Assembly: GCA_016292215.1 (NCBI GenBank)
Contig: JAEFBB010000001.1
Coordinates: forward strand, 124,001 to 188,000
Length of the DNA: 64,000 nt
From: Saccharofermentans sp.
Lineage (GTDB): Bacteria > Bacillota > Clostridia > Saccharofermentanales > Saccharofermentanaceae
Reading direction: 5' to 3'
Shown piece after piece: positions 34,819 through 42,120 of the stretch. Each line of letters starts with the position of its first letter. Position 1 is the first letter of the stretch. The position numbers and the translations under genes are program-made. Under the pieces are notes generated by a model. It was not told the DNA's origin, ran no database searches, and saw nothing but the letters and a program-made list of their open reading frames with translations.

Positions 34819-35082
34819 ATGAAAGCTTTTTACTTAGACAACATTGATGTTGCAACACTTATGAAGGCACTTGATCAGTGCAAGGGCAGCGTAATCCTTC
34901 TTACGGATGAAGGTGACCGCTTCAACCTTAAGAGCAAGCTCAGCCAGATCACAGGTATCATGAAGCTTATCGAGGGAGGAATCGTCTGCAACGCTAAGAT
35001 CTCCTGCTCTGATCCTGACGATGAGGCTATGCTTTTCAGACTTAACCTTTTCGGAAAGGTTGAGGAAGAGGATAAGGCTTGA
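34819..35082 (+). CDS. Small conserved-looking protein of unknown function
   Basis: An 87-residue acidic soluble protein (KAFYLDNIDVATLMKALDQC, VILLTDEGDRFNLKSKLSQI). Similar short proteins are frequent in Clostridia and often carry the unsupported label polyA polymerase. A very strong AAGGAGGT ribosome site, a structured 230-bp leader and a strong terminator suggest a well-expressed single gene. No function can be given. Confidence 0.75.
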   Translation: MKAFYLDNIDVATLMKALDQCKGSVILLTDEGDRFNLKSKLSQITGIMKLIEGGIVCNAKISCSDPDDEAMLFRLNLFGKVEEEDKA

Positions 35083-35128
35083 TCCTTATCTTTATCTGAG
35101 AAATAACGAAAGTTTTTGAGTTATAAAT

Positions 35129-35163
35129 GGGGCTGTCTTAATTTGAGACAGCCCCGCTTTTTT
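35129..35163 (+). terminator. Rho-independent terminator
   Basis: GGGGCTGTCT pairs perfectly with AGACAGCCCC around a 7-nt loop, then GCTTTTTT. Confidence 0.95.
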
Positions 35164-35267
35164 GTTATTCGGTTCTTGTTATAAAGCTGTTATGCCTGTC
35201 AGAGGAAATGTAAATGCCACATTATTCTGAGTCAACTTCATAAAAAACAGGCTGATTGCTCCGGCTT

Positions 35268-35322
35268 GATATTGACGCTGTGTCAGAATGGATATAGAAT
35301 GATATTGACATTGTGTCAGAAT
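35268..35322 (+). promoter_or_regulatory. TetR operon promoter with two operator repeats
   Basis: TTGACG (35272-35277) and TAGAAT (35295-35300) form a promoter with a 17-bp spacer. Two near-identical 22-bp boxes of the form GATATTGAC-N3-TGTGTCAGAAT occupy 35268-35289 and 35301-35322. Each contains a TGAC-N5-GTCA inverted repeat, and their starts are 33 bp apart. One covers the -35 and spacer, the other the start site. Confidence 0.7.
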
Positions 35323-35347
35323 AATATCCGAATATGAGGAATTACAC

Positions 35348-35968
35348 ATGCCTAAAGGATCGCCGGAATTAACAGCAGCCAGAAAAGAAGAGATAATCAA
35401 TGCCTGTGAGAAGCTGTATGAGACCATGAGCTTCAAGGATATTACGTTGAAAGAGATCGGTAATGTCACGTCTTTTACGAGGACCTCGATCTATAACTAT
35501 TTTCAGACAAAAGAAGAAATATTCCTCGCGCTCTATACCAGAGAATACGACCGGTGGAACAACGATCTTTTCAATATCCTTAATGAAAACAGCAAAATGG
35601 AAAAAGAGCAGTTATCCGAAAAGATCGCATCTTCCATTGCAAAACGGGAGCAGCTCTTAAAGCTTTTGTCGATGAATAACTACGATATGGAGTCAAACAG
35701 CAGGCCGGAGCTTTTGGTATCGTTCAAGATGTCTTACGGGGAATCCATCAGAAATATGAACCTGATACTGACAAAGTTCTGTCCCCGGATGACGGAAAAT
35801 GAAATAAGGAATTTCATCTACGTTTTCTTCCCGTTTATGTTTGGCATCTATCCTTATACATCTGTAACAGAAAAACAGCGCGAAGCGATGAACAAAGCGC
35901 ATGTTGATTTTACGTATCAGACGGTGTTTGAGATAACAAACACCTGCATTTTGAGACTACTTAAATAG
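35348..35968 (+). CDS. TetR-family transcriptional regulator
   Basis: A 206-residue regulator. The N-terminal 55 residues form the TetR helix-turn-helix (EIINACEKLYETMSFKDITL, TSFTRTSIYNYFQTKEEIFL). The C-terminal ligand domain is of the type that follows such clostridial regulators and contains YGESIRNMN. It heads an operon with an aldo/keto reductase 16 bp downstream. The paired operators in its promoter imply autoregulation. The inducer is unknown. Confidence 0.92.
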   Translation: MPKGSPELTAARKEEIINACEKLYETMSFKDITLKEIGNVTSFTRTSIYNYFQTKEEIFLALYTREYDRWNNDLFNILNENSKMEKEQLSEKIASSIAKREQLLKLLSMNNYDMESNSRPELLVSFKMSYGESIRNMNLILTKFCPRMTENEIRNFIYVFFPFMFGIYPYTSVTEKQREAMNKAHVDFTYQTVFEITNTCILRLLK

Positions 35969-35984
35969 TGAGGACCTGATCAGT

Positions 35985-37001
35985 ATGAAATACGCAAAAC
36001 TCGGAAATTCAGATCTTAATGTATCCCGTATATGCATGGGGTGTATGGGTTTTGGAAACGCAACGGCAGGACAGCACAGCTGGACTGTTGATGAGGAGCA
36101 TTCAAGAGAGATAATCAAGCGTGGTCTTGATCTTGGTGTTAATTTTTTCGATACGGCCATAGCGTATCAGAACGGCACGAGCGAGCAATATCTCGGAAGA
36201 GCACTCCGTGATTTTGCCAGGCGGGATAAAGTGATCGTTGCTACCAAATTTCTTCCGCGCTCCCGTGACGAGATCGAAAGAGGTGTTACAGGTCAAAAAC
36301 ATATCGAAGACATGATCAATGCCAGCCTTAAGAATCTTGGGATGGATTATGTGGATCTGTACATATATCACATGTGGGACTGGAATACACCGGTTTATGA
36401 TATCCTTGATGGCCTTAACCGTGTCGTAAATGAGGGAAAAGCTCGTTATATCGGCATTTCCAATTGTTTTGCATGGCAGATTGCAAAGGCAAATGCTATA
36501 GCGGAGAAAGAAGGCTTCCGGAAGTTCGTTTCGATCCAGGGACACTATAATCTTATCTTCCGTGAAGAAGAAAGGGAGATGGTCCCATATTGCGAAGAAG
36601 AGAATATAGCGCTTACCCCATACAGTGCCCTTGCCGGCGGACGTCTCGCCAGAAGACCGGAAGAAGGCAATACCAAAAGGGCAACTGAAGACAGCTATGC
36701 AAAGTTCAAATACGATGCCACAGCGGATAAAGACAATGTGATCATAGAAAGAGTTGCAAAGATCGCTGAAAAGCGCGGAGTAACTATGACAGAGGTATCT
36801 CTTTCCTGGCTTATTTCAAAAGTTACTTCACCTGTTGTGGGTGCAACGAAGATTCACCACATAGAAGGTGCGGTGAAGGCAACCGGTCTTGAACTCACGG
36901 ATGAAGAGACTGCGTATCTCGAAGAGCTATATGTGCCGCATCCTCTTGCAGGCGTGATGGCTCAGAACAGACCCTCTGATTCAAAAAGAAAACATGTATG
37001 A
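35985..37001 (+). CDS. Aldo/keto reductase
   Basis: A 338-residue NADPH-dependent reductase with the (beta/alpha)8 AKR fold. The catalytic tetrad is visible as FFDTAIAYQ (Asp, Tyr), VATKF (Lys) and YHMW (His). The cofactor-binding end carries SPVVGATKIHHIEGA. The substrate is unknown. It is co-transcribed with the TetR gene and the decarboxylase-cupin gene that follows. Confidence 0.93.
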   Translation: MKYAKLGNSDLNVSRICMGCMGFGNATAGQHSWTVDEEHSREIIKRGLDLGVNFFDTAIAYQNGTSEQYLGRALRDFARRDKVIVATKFLPRSRDEIERGVTGQKHIEDMINASLKNLGMDYVDLYIYHMWDWNTPVYDILDGLNRVVNEGKARYIGISNCFAWQIAKANAIAEKEGFRKFVSIQGHYNLIFREEEREMVPYCEEENIALTPYSALAGGRLARRPEEGNTKRATEDSYAKFKYDATADKDNVIIERVAKIAEKRGVTMTEVSLSWLISKVTSPVVGATKIHHIEGAVKATGLELTDEETAYLEELYVPHPLAGVMAQNRPSDSKRKHV

Positions 37002-37038
37002 TCCTCAAAAACATGGACAAGAAAGGAGATCGATCAAT

Positions 37039-37794
37039 ATGAGTGAAAGAATTATACAGACTGCCGGAAGAGATCAGCTCGGGGATTTTGCTCCGATGTT
37101 TGCTCATCTGAACGATGACGTACTTTTTGGTGAAGTGTGGAATGACGGAGCACTTGATCTAAAGACTAAATGTATAATTACAGTTGTGTCCCTCATGGCT
37201 TCCGGGATCACGGATGCTTCTCTGACATATCACCTTCAGAACGCTAAAAAGAACGGTGTGACGAAAGAAGAAATCGCATCGATAATCACGCATGCGGCCA
37301 TGTATACAGGTTGGCCTAAAGGCTGGGCCGTATTCCGTCTTGCCAAAGACGTGTGGAATGAAGATGTGCCTGAGCTTAATGAGAAAGACAGATATCAGAA
37401 CACGATCTTTTTTCCTGTCGGCGAGCCCAATCCTTACGGGGAATTCTTTGTCGGCCGAAGCTATCTTGCACCGTTATCGGTAGAACAGGTCCCTGTTTTT
37501 AATGTAACGTTTGAACCCGGATGCAGAAACAATTGGCACATCCACCATGCAAAAAAAGGCGGCGGCCAGATGCTGGTCTGTATAGGCGGAAGAGGCTATT
37601 ATCAGGAATGGGGAAAGGACGCAATAGAGATGACTCCGGGCACTGTGGTCAATATCCCTGCCGAAGTAAAGCATTGGCACGGAGCTGCCCCCGATTCATG
37701 GTTCTCTCATCTTGCGATCGAAGTCTCAGGCGAAGACACAAGCAACGAATGGCTTGAAAGAGTTGACAGTGAAGAGTACGGAAAACTGAAATAA
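37039..37794 (+). CDS. Carboxymuconolactone decarboxylase-like/cupin fusion
   Basis: A 251-residue two-domain protein. Residues about 5-100 form a CMD/AhpD-like helical domain (LDLKTKCIITVVSLMASG, SIITHAAMYTGWPKG), lacking the CxxC of AhpD. Residues about 140-240 form a cupin barrel with metal-ligand-like His in NNWHIHHA and KHWHGA. Such fusions usually travel with aldo/keto reductases and flavodoxins in redox operons. GAAAGGAG fixes the ATG at 37039. Confidence 0.9.
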   Translation: MSERIIQTAGRDQLGDFAPMFAHLNDDVLFGEVWNDGALDLKTKCIITVVSLMASGITDASLTYHLQNAKKNGVTKEEIASIITHAAMYTGWPKGWAVFRLAKDVWNEDVPELNEKDRYQNTIFFPVGEPNPYGEFFVGRSYLAPLSVEQVPVFNVTFEPGCRNNWHIHHAKKGGGQMLVCIGGRGYYQEWGKDAIEMTPGTVVNIPAEVKHWHGAAPDSWFSHLAIEVSGEDTSNEWLERVDSEEYGKLK

Positions 37795-37806
37795 CGGAGA
37801 TCTTTT

Positions 37807-38481
37807 ATGAAAAAGCTAATTCTTATTATGACATCAGGCTTATTGATGTTAGGACTTACTGCCTGTGGCAGTAACGCTCCGTCTGATGTATCTGAAAAAA
37901 CAGATGCTTCAGAAATTGAGAGCACGCTAGTGTCCGGACCGTCAGAAGGTACCTTGGAAAAGGAAACTGAAGGATCATCACCCGAATCATCCGGGGATAA
38001 GGGAAAAGAAGTGCTGGTCGTTTATTTTTCCGCTACCGGCAATACTAAAGGCGTTGCGGAGCTGATAGCCGATATTACAGATGCCGATATTTATGAGATC
38101 AAGGCATTGCAGGAATATACGAGTGATGACCTTAACTGGAACGATGATGACAGCCGTACGACCAAAGAGCAGAATGATGCTTCTGCTCGTCCCGAAATAG
38201 GCAGCGACCCCTTGTCGCTTGACGGTTATAAAACGATTTACATCGGTTATCCGATATGGTGGGGTCAGGAACCGCGTATCATGGATACTTTTGTTGAAGG
38301 ATACGATTTCAGCGGAATAACCGTGATCCCGTTCTGTACGTCTGGCAGCAGCGGCATCGGAAACAGCGGCAATGCTCTTTCTGCAAATGCCGGAAGCGGC
38401 AACTGGCTTGAAGGCAGGAGATTCGGAGCAGACGTGTCAAGAGAAGAGCTCGAATCCTGGATAAACGGTCTACAGGACTAA
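37807..38481 (+). CDS. Flavodoxin-domain lipoprotein
   Basis: A 224-residue protein. It starts with a lipoprotein signal (LMLGLTACGS, Cys at residue 21) and a Ser/Glu-rich linker to about residue 70. A flavodoxin fold follows: FMN phosphate loop YFSATGNTKGVAE, the aromatic loop GYPIWWGQEPRIMDTF, and FCTSGSSGIG. It would be an FMN redox protein tethered outside the membrane. It is the last gene of the TetR-controlled operon. Confidence 0.92.
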   Translation: MKKLILIMTSGLLMLGLTACGSNAPSDVSEKTDASEIESTLVSGPSEGTLEKETEGSSPESSGDKGKEVLVVYFSATGNTKGVAELIADITDADIYEIKALQEYTSDDLNWNDDDSRTTKEQNDASARPEIGSDPLSLDGYKTIYIGYPIWWGQEPRIMDTFVEGYDFSGITVIPFCTSGSSGIGNSGNALSANAGSGNWLEGRRFGADVSREELESWINGLQD

Positions 38482-38535
38482 AAAGTGACACTTGACCACC
38501 TCTAAAACATGTTACTTTGCGGCATTGCTTTTCGC

Positions 38536-38567
38536 AAAAAAAGGGCTGTCTTTCTTTAGGACAGCCC
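38536..38567 (-). terminator. Terminator between flavodoxin operon and citrate synthase
   Basis: GGGCTGTC pairs with GACAGCCC around a 9-nt loop. Seven A residues on the plus side give a T run on the minus strand, so it mainly serves citrate synthase. Confidence 0.85.
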
Positions 38568-38595
38568 TATGTTATGAATGGTATTAATCGACCGG

Positions 38596-39963
38596 TCATT
38601 CGCGCTCATCGATCGGATGATACTTGACTCTGGACTGAACGCTCTTGTAGGCAGGACGTATGATCTTGCCCTTGCCGTTGAGCTCTTCCAATCTGTGAGC
38701 AGACCAGCCGGAGATCCTTGCGATGGCGAAGAGGGGAGTGTAGAGCTCCATGGGGATGCCGAGCATCGAATAAACGAAGCCGCTGTAGAAGTCGATGTTG
38801 GCAGATACGCCCTTGTAGATCTTGCGCTCTGCGGCGATAAGCTCTGCAGAGAGCTTTTCGACTCTTTCATAGAACTCGAATTCCTTTGTGCGTCCCTTTT
38901 CTGCCGAGAGATCTCTGACGTAGCGCTTGAAGATCTGGGCTCTGGGATCGGAGATCGAATAAATCGCGTGTCCCATACCGTAGATAACGCCTGAACGGTC
39001 GAATGCATCCTTGTGGAGGATCCTCTCGAGATAAGCGAGGATCTCATCGTCATCTTCCCAGTCGGAGATGCTCCTCTCGAGCTCTTTGAACATCTTGACT
39101 ACCATGATGTTCGCACCGCCGTGCTTAGGTCCCTTGAGGGAGCTTAATGCAGCTACTACAGATGCATAAGTATCGGTGCCTGAACTGGTTACAACGTGTG
39201 TTGTAAACGTGGAGTTGTTACCGCCGCCGTGCTCTGCGTGAAGCATGAGAGATACGTCTAAGATCTTTGCTTCGAGAGGTGTGAACTTGTTGTCGGGTCT
39301 TAACATGTAGAGGAAGTTCTCTGCTGTCGAAAGATCCGGCCTCGGTCTGTGAACTACGAGGGAATCACGGTCAAGGTAATAGCGCATTGCATTGTAGCTG
39401 TGTACTGCAAGGCTCGGGAAAATGGAGATCAATTCCAAAGACTGTCTTAAAACATTCGGAAGCGAGATGTCTGCAGCCTGTGTATCGTAAGCATAGAGGT
39501 TAAGAACACCTCTCTGGATGTTGTTCATAAGGTCAGAAGAAGGCTTCTGCATGATTACGTCTCTGAAGAAGTTCTTGGGCATCTTAGAGCGCGCCTCAAC
39601 AAGAAGACTCCTGAATCTTCTTAATTCCTCTTCATTCGGAAGCTTTCCGAACAAGAGAAGATACGTGGTCTCCTCAAATCCGTAATGCATCTCTTCGGGC
39701 TGGCCCTTGATCATGTCCTTTACGTTGATTCCGCGATAGAACAGTTCGCCCGGAGCAGGTACGGTCTCGCCGTCAACGACTTTAGTCGCGTTGACTTCGG
39801 AGATCTTTGTAAGACCTGTGAGAACACCCTTACCGTTAACGTCTCTTAAGCCGCGCTTGACATCGTATTTGGTGTAGAGTTTGGGATCTATGGCATTAGA
39901 CTGACATATCTCCGCAAGACGGCTGATCTCGGGGGTTATCTTAGAGTAATTATTTTGAGCCAT
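38596..39963 (-). CDS. gltA: Citrate synthase
   Basis: A 455-residue enzyme that condenses oxaloacetate and acetyl-CoA. Catalytic histidines are seen in LMLHAEHGGGNNSTF and in GMGHAIYSISDPRAQ, and the late Asp is in VSANIDFYSGFVYSMLG. The N-terminal extension of about 70 residues before FYRGINVKDMI is usual for the clostridial form. Its own promoter and a palindrome lie upstream. No aconitase or isocitrate dehydrogenase gene is in the window. Confidence 0.95.
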   Translation of the reverse strand: MAQNNYSKITPEISRLAEICQSNAIDPKLYTKYDVKRGLRDVNGKGVLTGLTKISEVNATKVVDGETVPAPGELFYRGINVKDMIKGQPEEMHYGFEETTYLLLFGKLPNEEELRRFRSLLVEARSKMPKNFFRDVIMQKPSSDLMNNIQRGVLNLYAYDTQAADISLPNVLRQSLELISIFPSLAVHSYNAMRYYLDRDSLVVHRPRPDLSTAENFLYMLRPDNKFTPLEAKILDVSLMLHAEHGGGNNSTFTTHVVTSSGTDTYASVVAALSSLKGPKHGGANIMVVKMFKELERSISDWEDDDEILAYLERILHKDAFDRSGVIYGMGHAIYSISDPRAQIFKRYVRDLSAEKGRTKEFEFYERVEKLSAELIAAERKIYKGVSANIDFYSGFVYSMLGIPMELYTPLFAIARISGWSAHRLEELNGKGKIIRPAYKSVQSRVKYHPIDERE

Positions 39964-39993
39964 AAGACCTCTCCTTTCTGTAGCTTAAGGCAG

Positions 39994-40047
39994 CATGTGT
40001 ACAGACACATGTTCTAATATTCTAAAGGATAGAAATGGGTAAAGCAA
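39994..40047 (-). promoter_or_regulatory. Citrate synthase promoter with operator palindrome
   Basis: On the minus strand TTGCTT (40042-40047) and TAGAAT (40019-40024) are 17 bp apart. Just downstream CATGTGT-N4-ACACATG (39994-40011) is a perfect 7-bp-arm inverted repeat near the expected start of transcription. Confidence 0.7.
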
Positions 40048-40752
40048 TTAAATCAGGTATCCGCCGTTTACGCCGATGATCTGGCCGGTGATAAAAGATG
40101 CTTTGTCAGACTGCAGGAAATACAGTGTCTCGGCGATCTCTTCAGGGTCTCCGAGCCTGCCTTCGGGAGTGTCGTCACAGATCGCTTTGCGGTCTTCTTC
40201 TCCGAAGCCTTTCATCATGTCTGTCTCGATAGCTCCGGGCGATACCGCGTTGACTCTGATGCCTGAAGGGCCAAGCTCTTTTGCAAGTGATTTGATGTAT
40301 GAATCCACTGCACCTTTGCTTGCCGAATAAAGCGCTTCGCAGGATGCGCCTGTCTGTCCCCACATTGAAGATACAGCCAGAATAACGCCTTTGCCCTGTC
40401 TTACCATATGGGGAATAACTTCGCTTGTGAGGTTAAAGAGTCCGCCGAAGTTAGTGTCCATGATATCCCTGTAATCTCCGAATCCCATATCCTGCGCAAG
40501 TCCTGAACGGGCGATGCCGGCATTGGAGATAAGAACGTCGATATTGCCGTTTTCGCTGATTGCGTCATTTACGGCTTTGGAAACACTTTCAGGCTCTTTT
40601 ACATCGCAAACGAAATAACTGACATCGTCAACGGCGTCTTCGTTCCTGCCTGTGCGGCTCAATGATGATACTTTGTATCCCTTGCGTGCGAAAAGCTCCA
40701 CGCAGGCTCTGCCGATCCCGCGGCTGCCACCTGAAATCAAAAGATGCGGCAT
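40048..40752 (-). CDS. SDR-family oxidoreductase (FabG-like)
   Basis: A 234-residue short-chain dehydrogenase with SGGSRGIG, ISNAGIA, VSSMWGQ, the YSASK catalytic pair and the PGAIETDM loop. It resembles 3-oxoacyl-ACP reductase, but it is isolated from fatty-acid genes, so its role is open. Its stop codon abuts the -35 box of citrate synthase. Confidence 0.9.
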   Translation of the reverse strand: MPHLLISGGSRGIGRACVELFARKGYKVSSLSRTGRNEDAVDDVSYFVCDVKEPESVSKAVNDAISENGNIDVLISNAGIARSGLAQDMGFGDYRDIMDTNFGGLFNLTSEVIPHMVRQGKGVILAVSSMWGQTGASCEALYSASKGAVDSYIKSLAKELGPSGIRVNAVSPGAIETDMMKGFGEEDRKAICDDTPEGRLGDPEEIAETLYFLQSDKASFITGQIIGVNGGYLI

Positions 40753-40836
40753 TAGATTATCCCCCTTAAATCTTATCCTTCCTGATATTTTACACGATTC
40801 CGGGAAAGCTTGCCTGCCCCCTTAAGAAACTTCGGT

Positions 40837-40865
40837 TTTACAAGACAGCACTTAATATATATAAT
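40837..40865 (+). promoter_or_regulatory. Promoter of acidic membrane protein gene
   Basis: TTTACA (40837-40842) and TATAAT (40860-40865) are separated by 17 bp, with the ATG 28 bp further on. Confidence 0.75.
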
Positions 40866-40893
40866 ATCAAGGTTGAATTGGAGGATTCCTATA

Positions 40894-41949
40894 ATGTCTA
40901 AGTCAAAGAAGGGCGCTAAGCCTGAAGAGAAAGATATAAAGATCAACGAGGAAGAAGAGATCACAGAGTCTGAAGCTGTTGATACAGAAGAGGATTCTGA
41001 AGAGATCGAAGCTTCCGTAGAAGCTGAAGATACTGAAGAAGCAGCTGAAGAAGCAGAAGAAGAGTCTGAAGCTGAATCCGGAGAAGATGCTTCTGATGAT
41101 GCTGAAGAAGATTCTGATGATTCCGAAGAAGAGCCTGAAGAAAAGAAGCCTGTGGAAAAGAAGCCCAAGGCTAAAAAGTCTAAGTCTTCTGACAATGAGT
41201 TCGTAAATCTTCCTTTTATCGAGAAGTGCAAGAAAGATCCGCTCATTCCTGTCTCACTCCTTCTGGCATTCGTCATGATCATCGTTGCAGTTATCTACTT
41301 CCTGCTTCCGAGTGTCAAAGCTCCTACCATGAATATGACGCTTGAAGAATTCGAGAACGGATTCAATCAGTGTGACACGACAATGTATTTCTTTGAGAGC
41401 GGTTTTGATATCAGCATCAAGAAGATCGATTACATTGACCGTTCCGCAAATCCCGGTATCTTAGGCGAGACCGAGACACTCTTTTATGACAGCCGCTATG
41501 TTGATTACTTCACGGGCCACGCTTCTGTTCTTTACGATGCCGGACTTGAAGGCGCTACAAGAAAGACTGACGGCCAGCTCACACATGTAAGAGTCTATAT
41601 CGCTTACGATGAGGGAAGCCAGGACGAGTGGGTCAGAGTCTGGATGTTCTTCGCAAGCACGCTGCAGGCTCTCTATCCGGATATGACCGAGTTCGATGCC
41701 AAATATCTTGCTCTCAATGAGATGAGTGATTATGCAGGCGACGGAATGTACGTTAAGATGGGCGATATCGCTTTCAGATGGATCGCCGTAAAACCCGGAG
41801 TAGGCGGACACGAGAGCGGTTACATTGTTATCGAAGCAGTTCCCGCAAAGATCTTAAGCGACGCGCAGATTGCAAGGACATTTGAAGAACCGGTTCCTTC
41901 TTCTGAATCTGAGTCTGCTGTATCTGAGACAAGCGCTTCAGCAACTTGA
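40894..41949 (+). CDS. Acidic single-pass membrane protein
   Basis: A 351-residue protein. The first 85 residues are almost entirely Glu, Asp, Ser and Ala, then a Lys-rich patch (KKPVEKKPKAKKSK). One membrane helix follows near residues 125-147. An outer domain of about 190 residues ends in a Ser/Glu tail. No family is recognised. TTGGAGGA fixes the ATG at 40894. The gene is monocistronic with a clear promoter and terminator. Confidence 0.8.
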   Translation: MSKSKKGAKPEEKDIKINEEEEITESEAVDTEEDSEEIEASVEAEDTEEAAEEAEEESEAESGEDASDDAEEDSDDSEEEPEEKKPVEKKPKAKKSKSSDNEFVNLPFIEKCKKDPLIPVSLLLAFVMIIVAVIYFLLPSVKAPTMNMTLEEFENGFNQCDTTMYFFESGFDISIKKIDYIDRSANPGILGETETLFYDSRYVDYFTGHASVLYDAGLEGATRKTDGQLTHVRVYIAYDEGSQDEWVRVWMFFASTLQALYPDMTEFDAKYLALNEMSDYAGDGMYVKMGDIAFRWIAVKPGVGGHESGYIVIEAVPAKILSDAQIARTFEEPVPSSESESAVSETSASAT

Positions 41950-41971
41950 GTTAAAACAGGATCTATCAAAC

Positions 41972-42003
41972 GATAAGGGGCTTTACGGCCCCTTATCTTT
42001 TTG
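41972..42003 (+). terminator. Rho-independent terminator
   Basis: GATAAGGGGC pairs with GCCCCTTATC around a 6-nt loop and TTTTT follows. Confidence 0.95.
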
Positions 42004-42014
42004 CTTGGAAAGTA

Positions 42015-42120
42015 TTACGCTTCAGGAATTATATCCGGATCTGCTTCATTGCTTTTAGCCTTGGGTTCTTTGGCTTTTACCATTTCTGTCAGGCTGAAAT
42101 CCTTTGCGTTCCCGTTTTTT
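42015..42120 (-). other. Candidate -1 frame extension of DUF6020-like gene
   Basis: Reading one base back at the A6 run (42115-42120, minus strand) continues 33 codons: NGNAKDFSLTEMVKAKEPKA and onward, to a TAA at 42015-42017. Composition and codons look like real coding sequence. An indel in the run or ribosomal slippage would both explain it. Confidence 0.45.

Noticed and set aside
40773..41282. Minus-strand Ser-rich frame opposite the acidic protein
   Set aside because: It mirrors a GAA/GAT-rich acidic tract. The plus strand has promoter, ribosome site and terminator.
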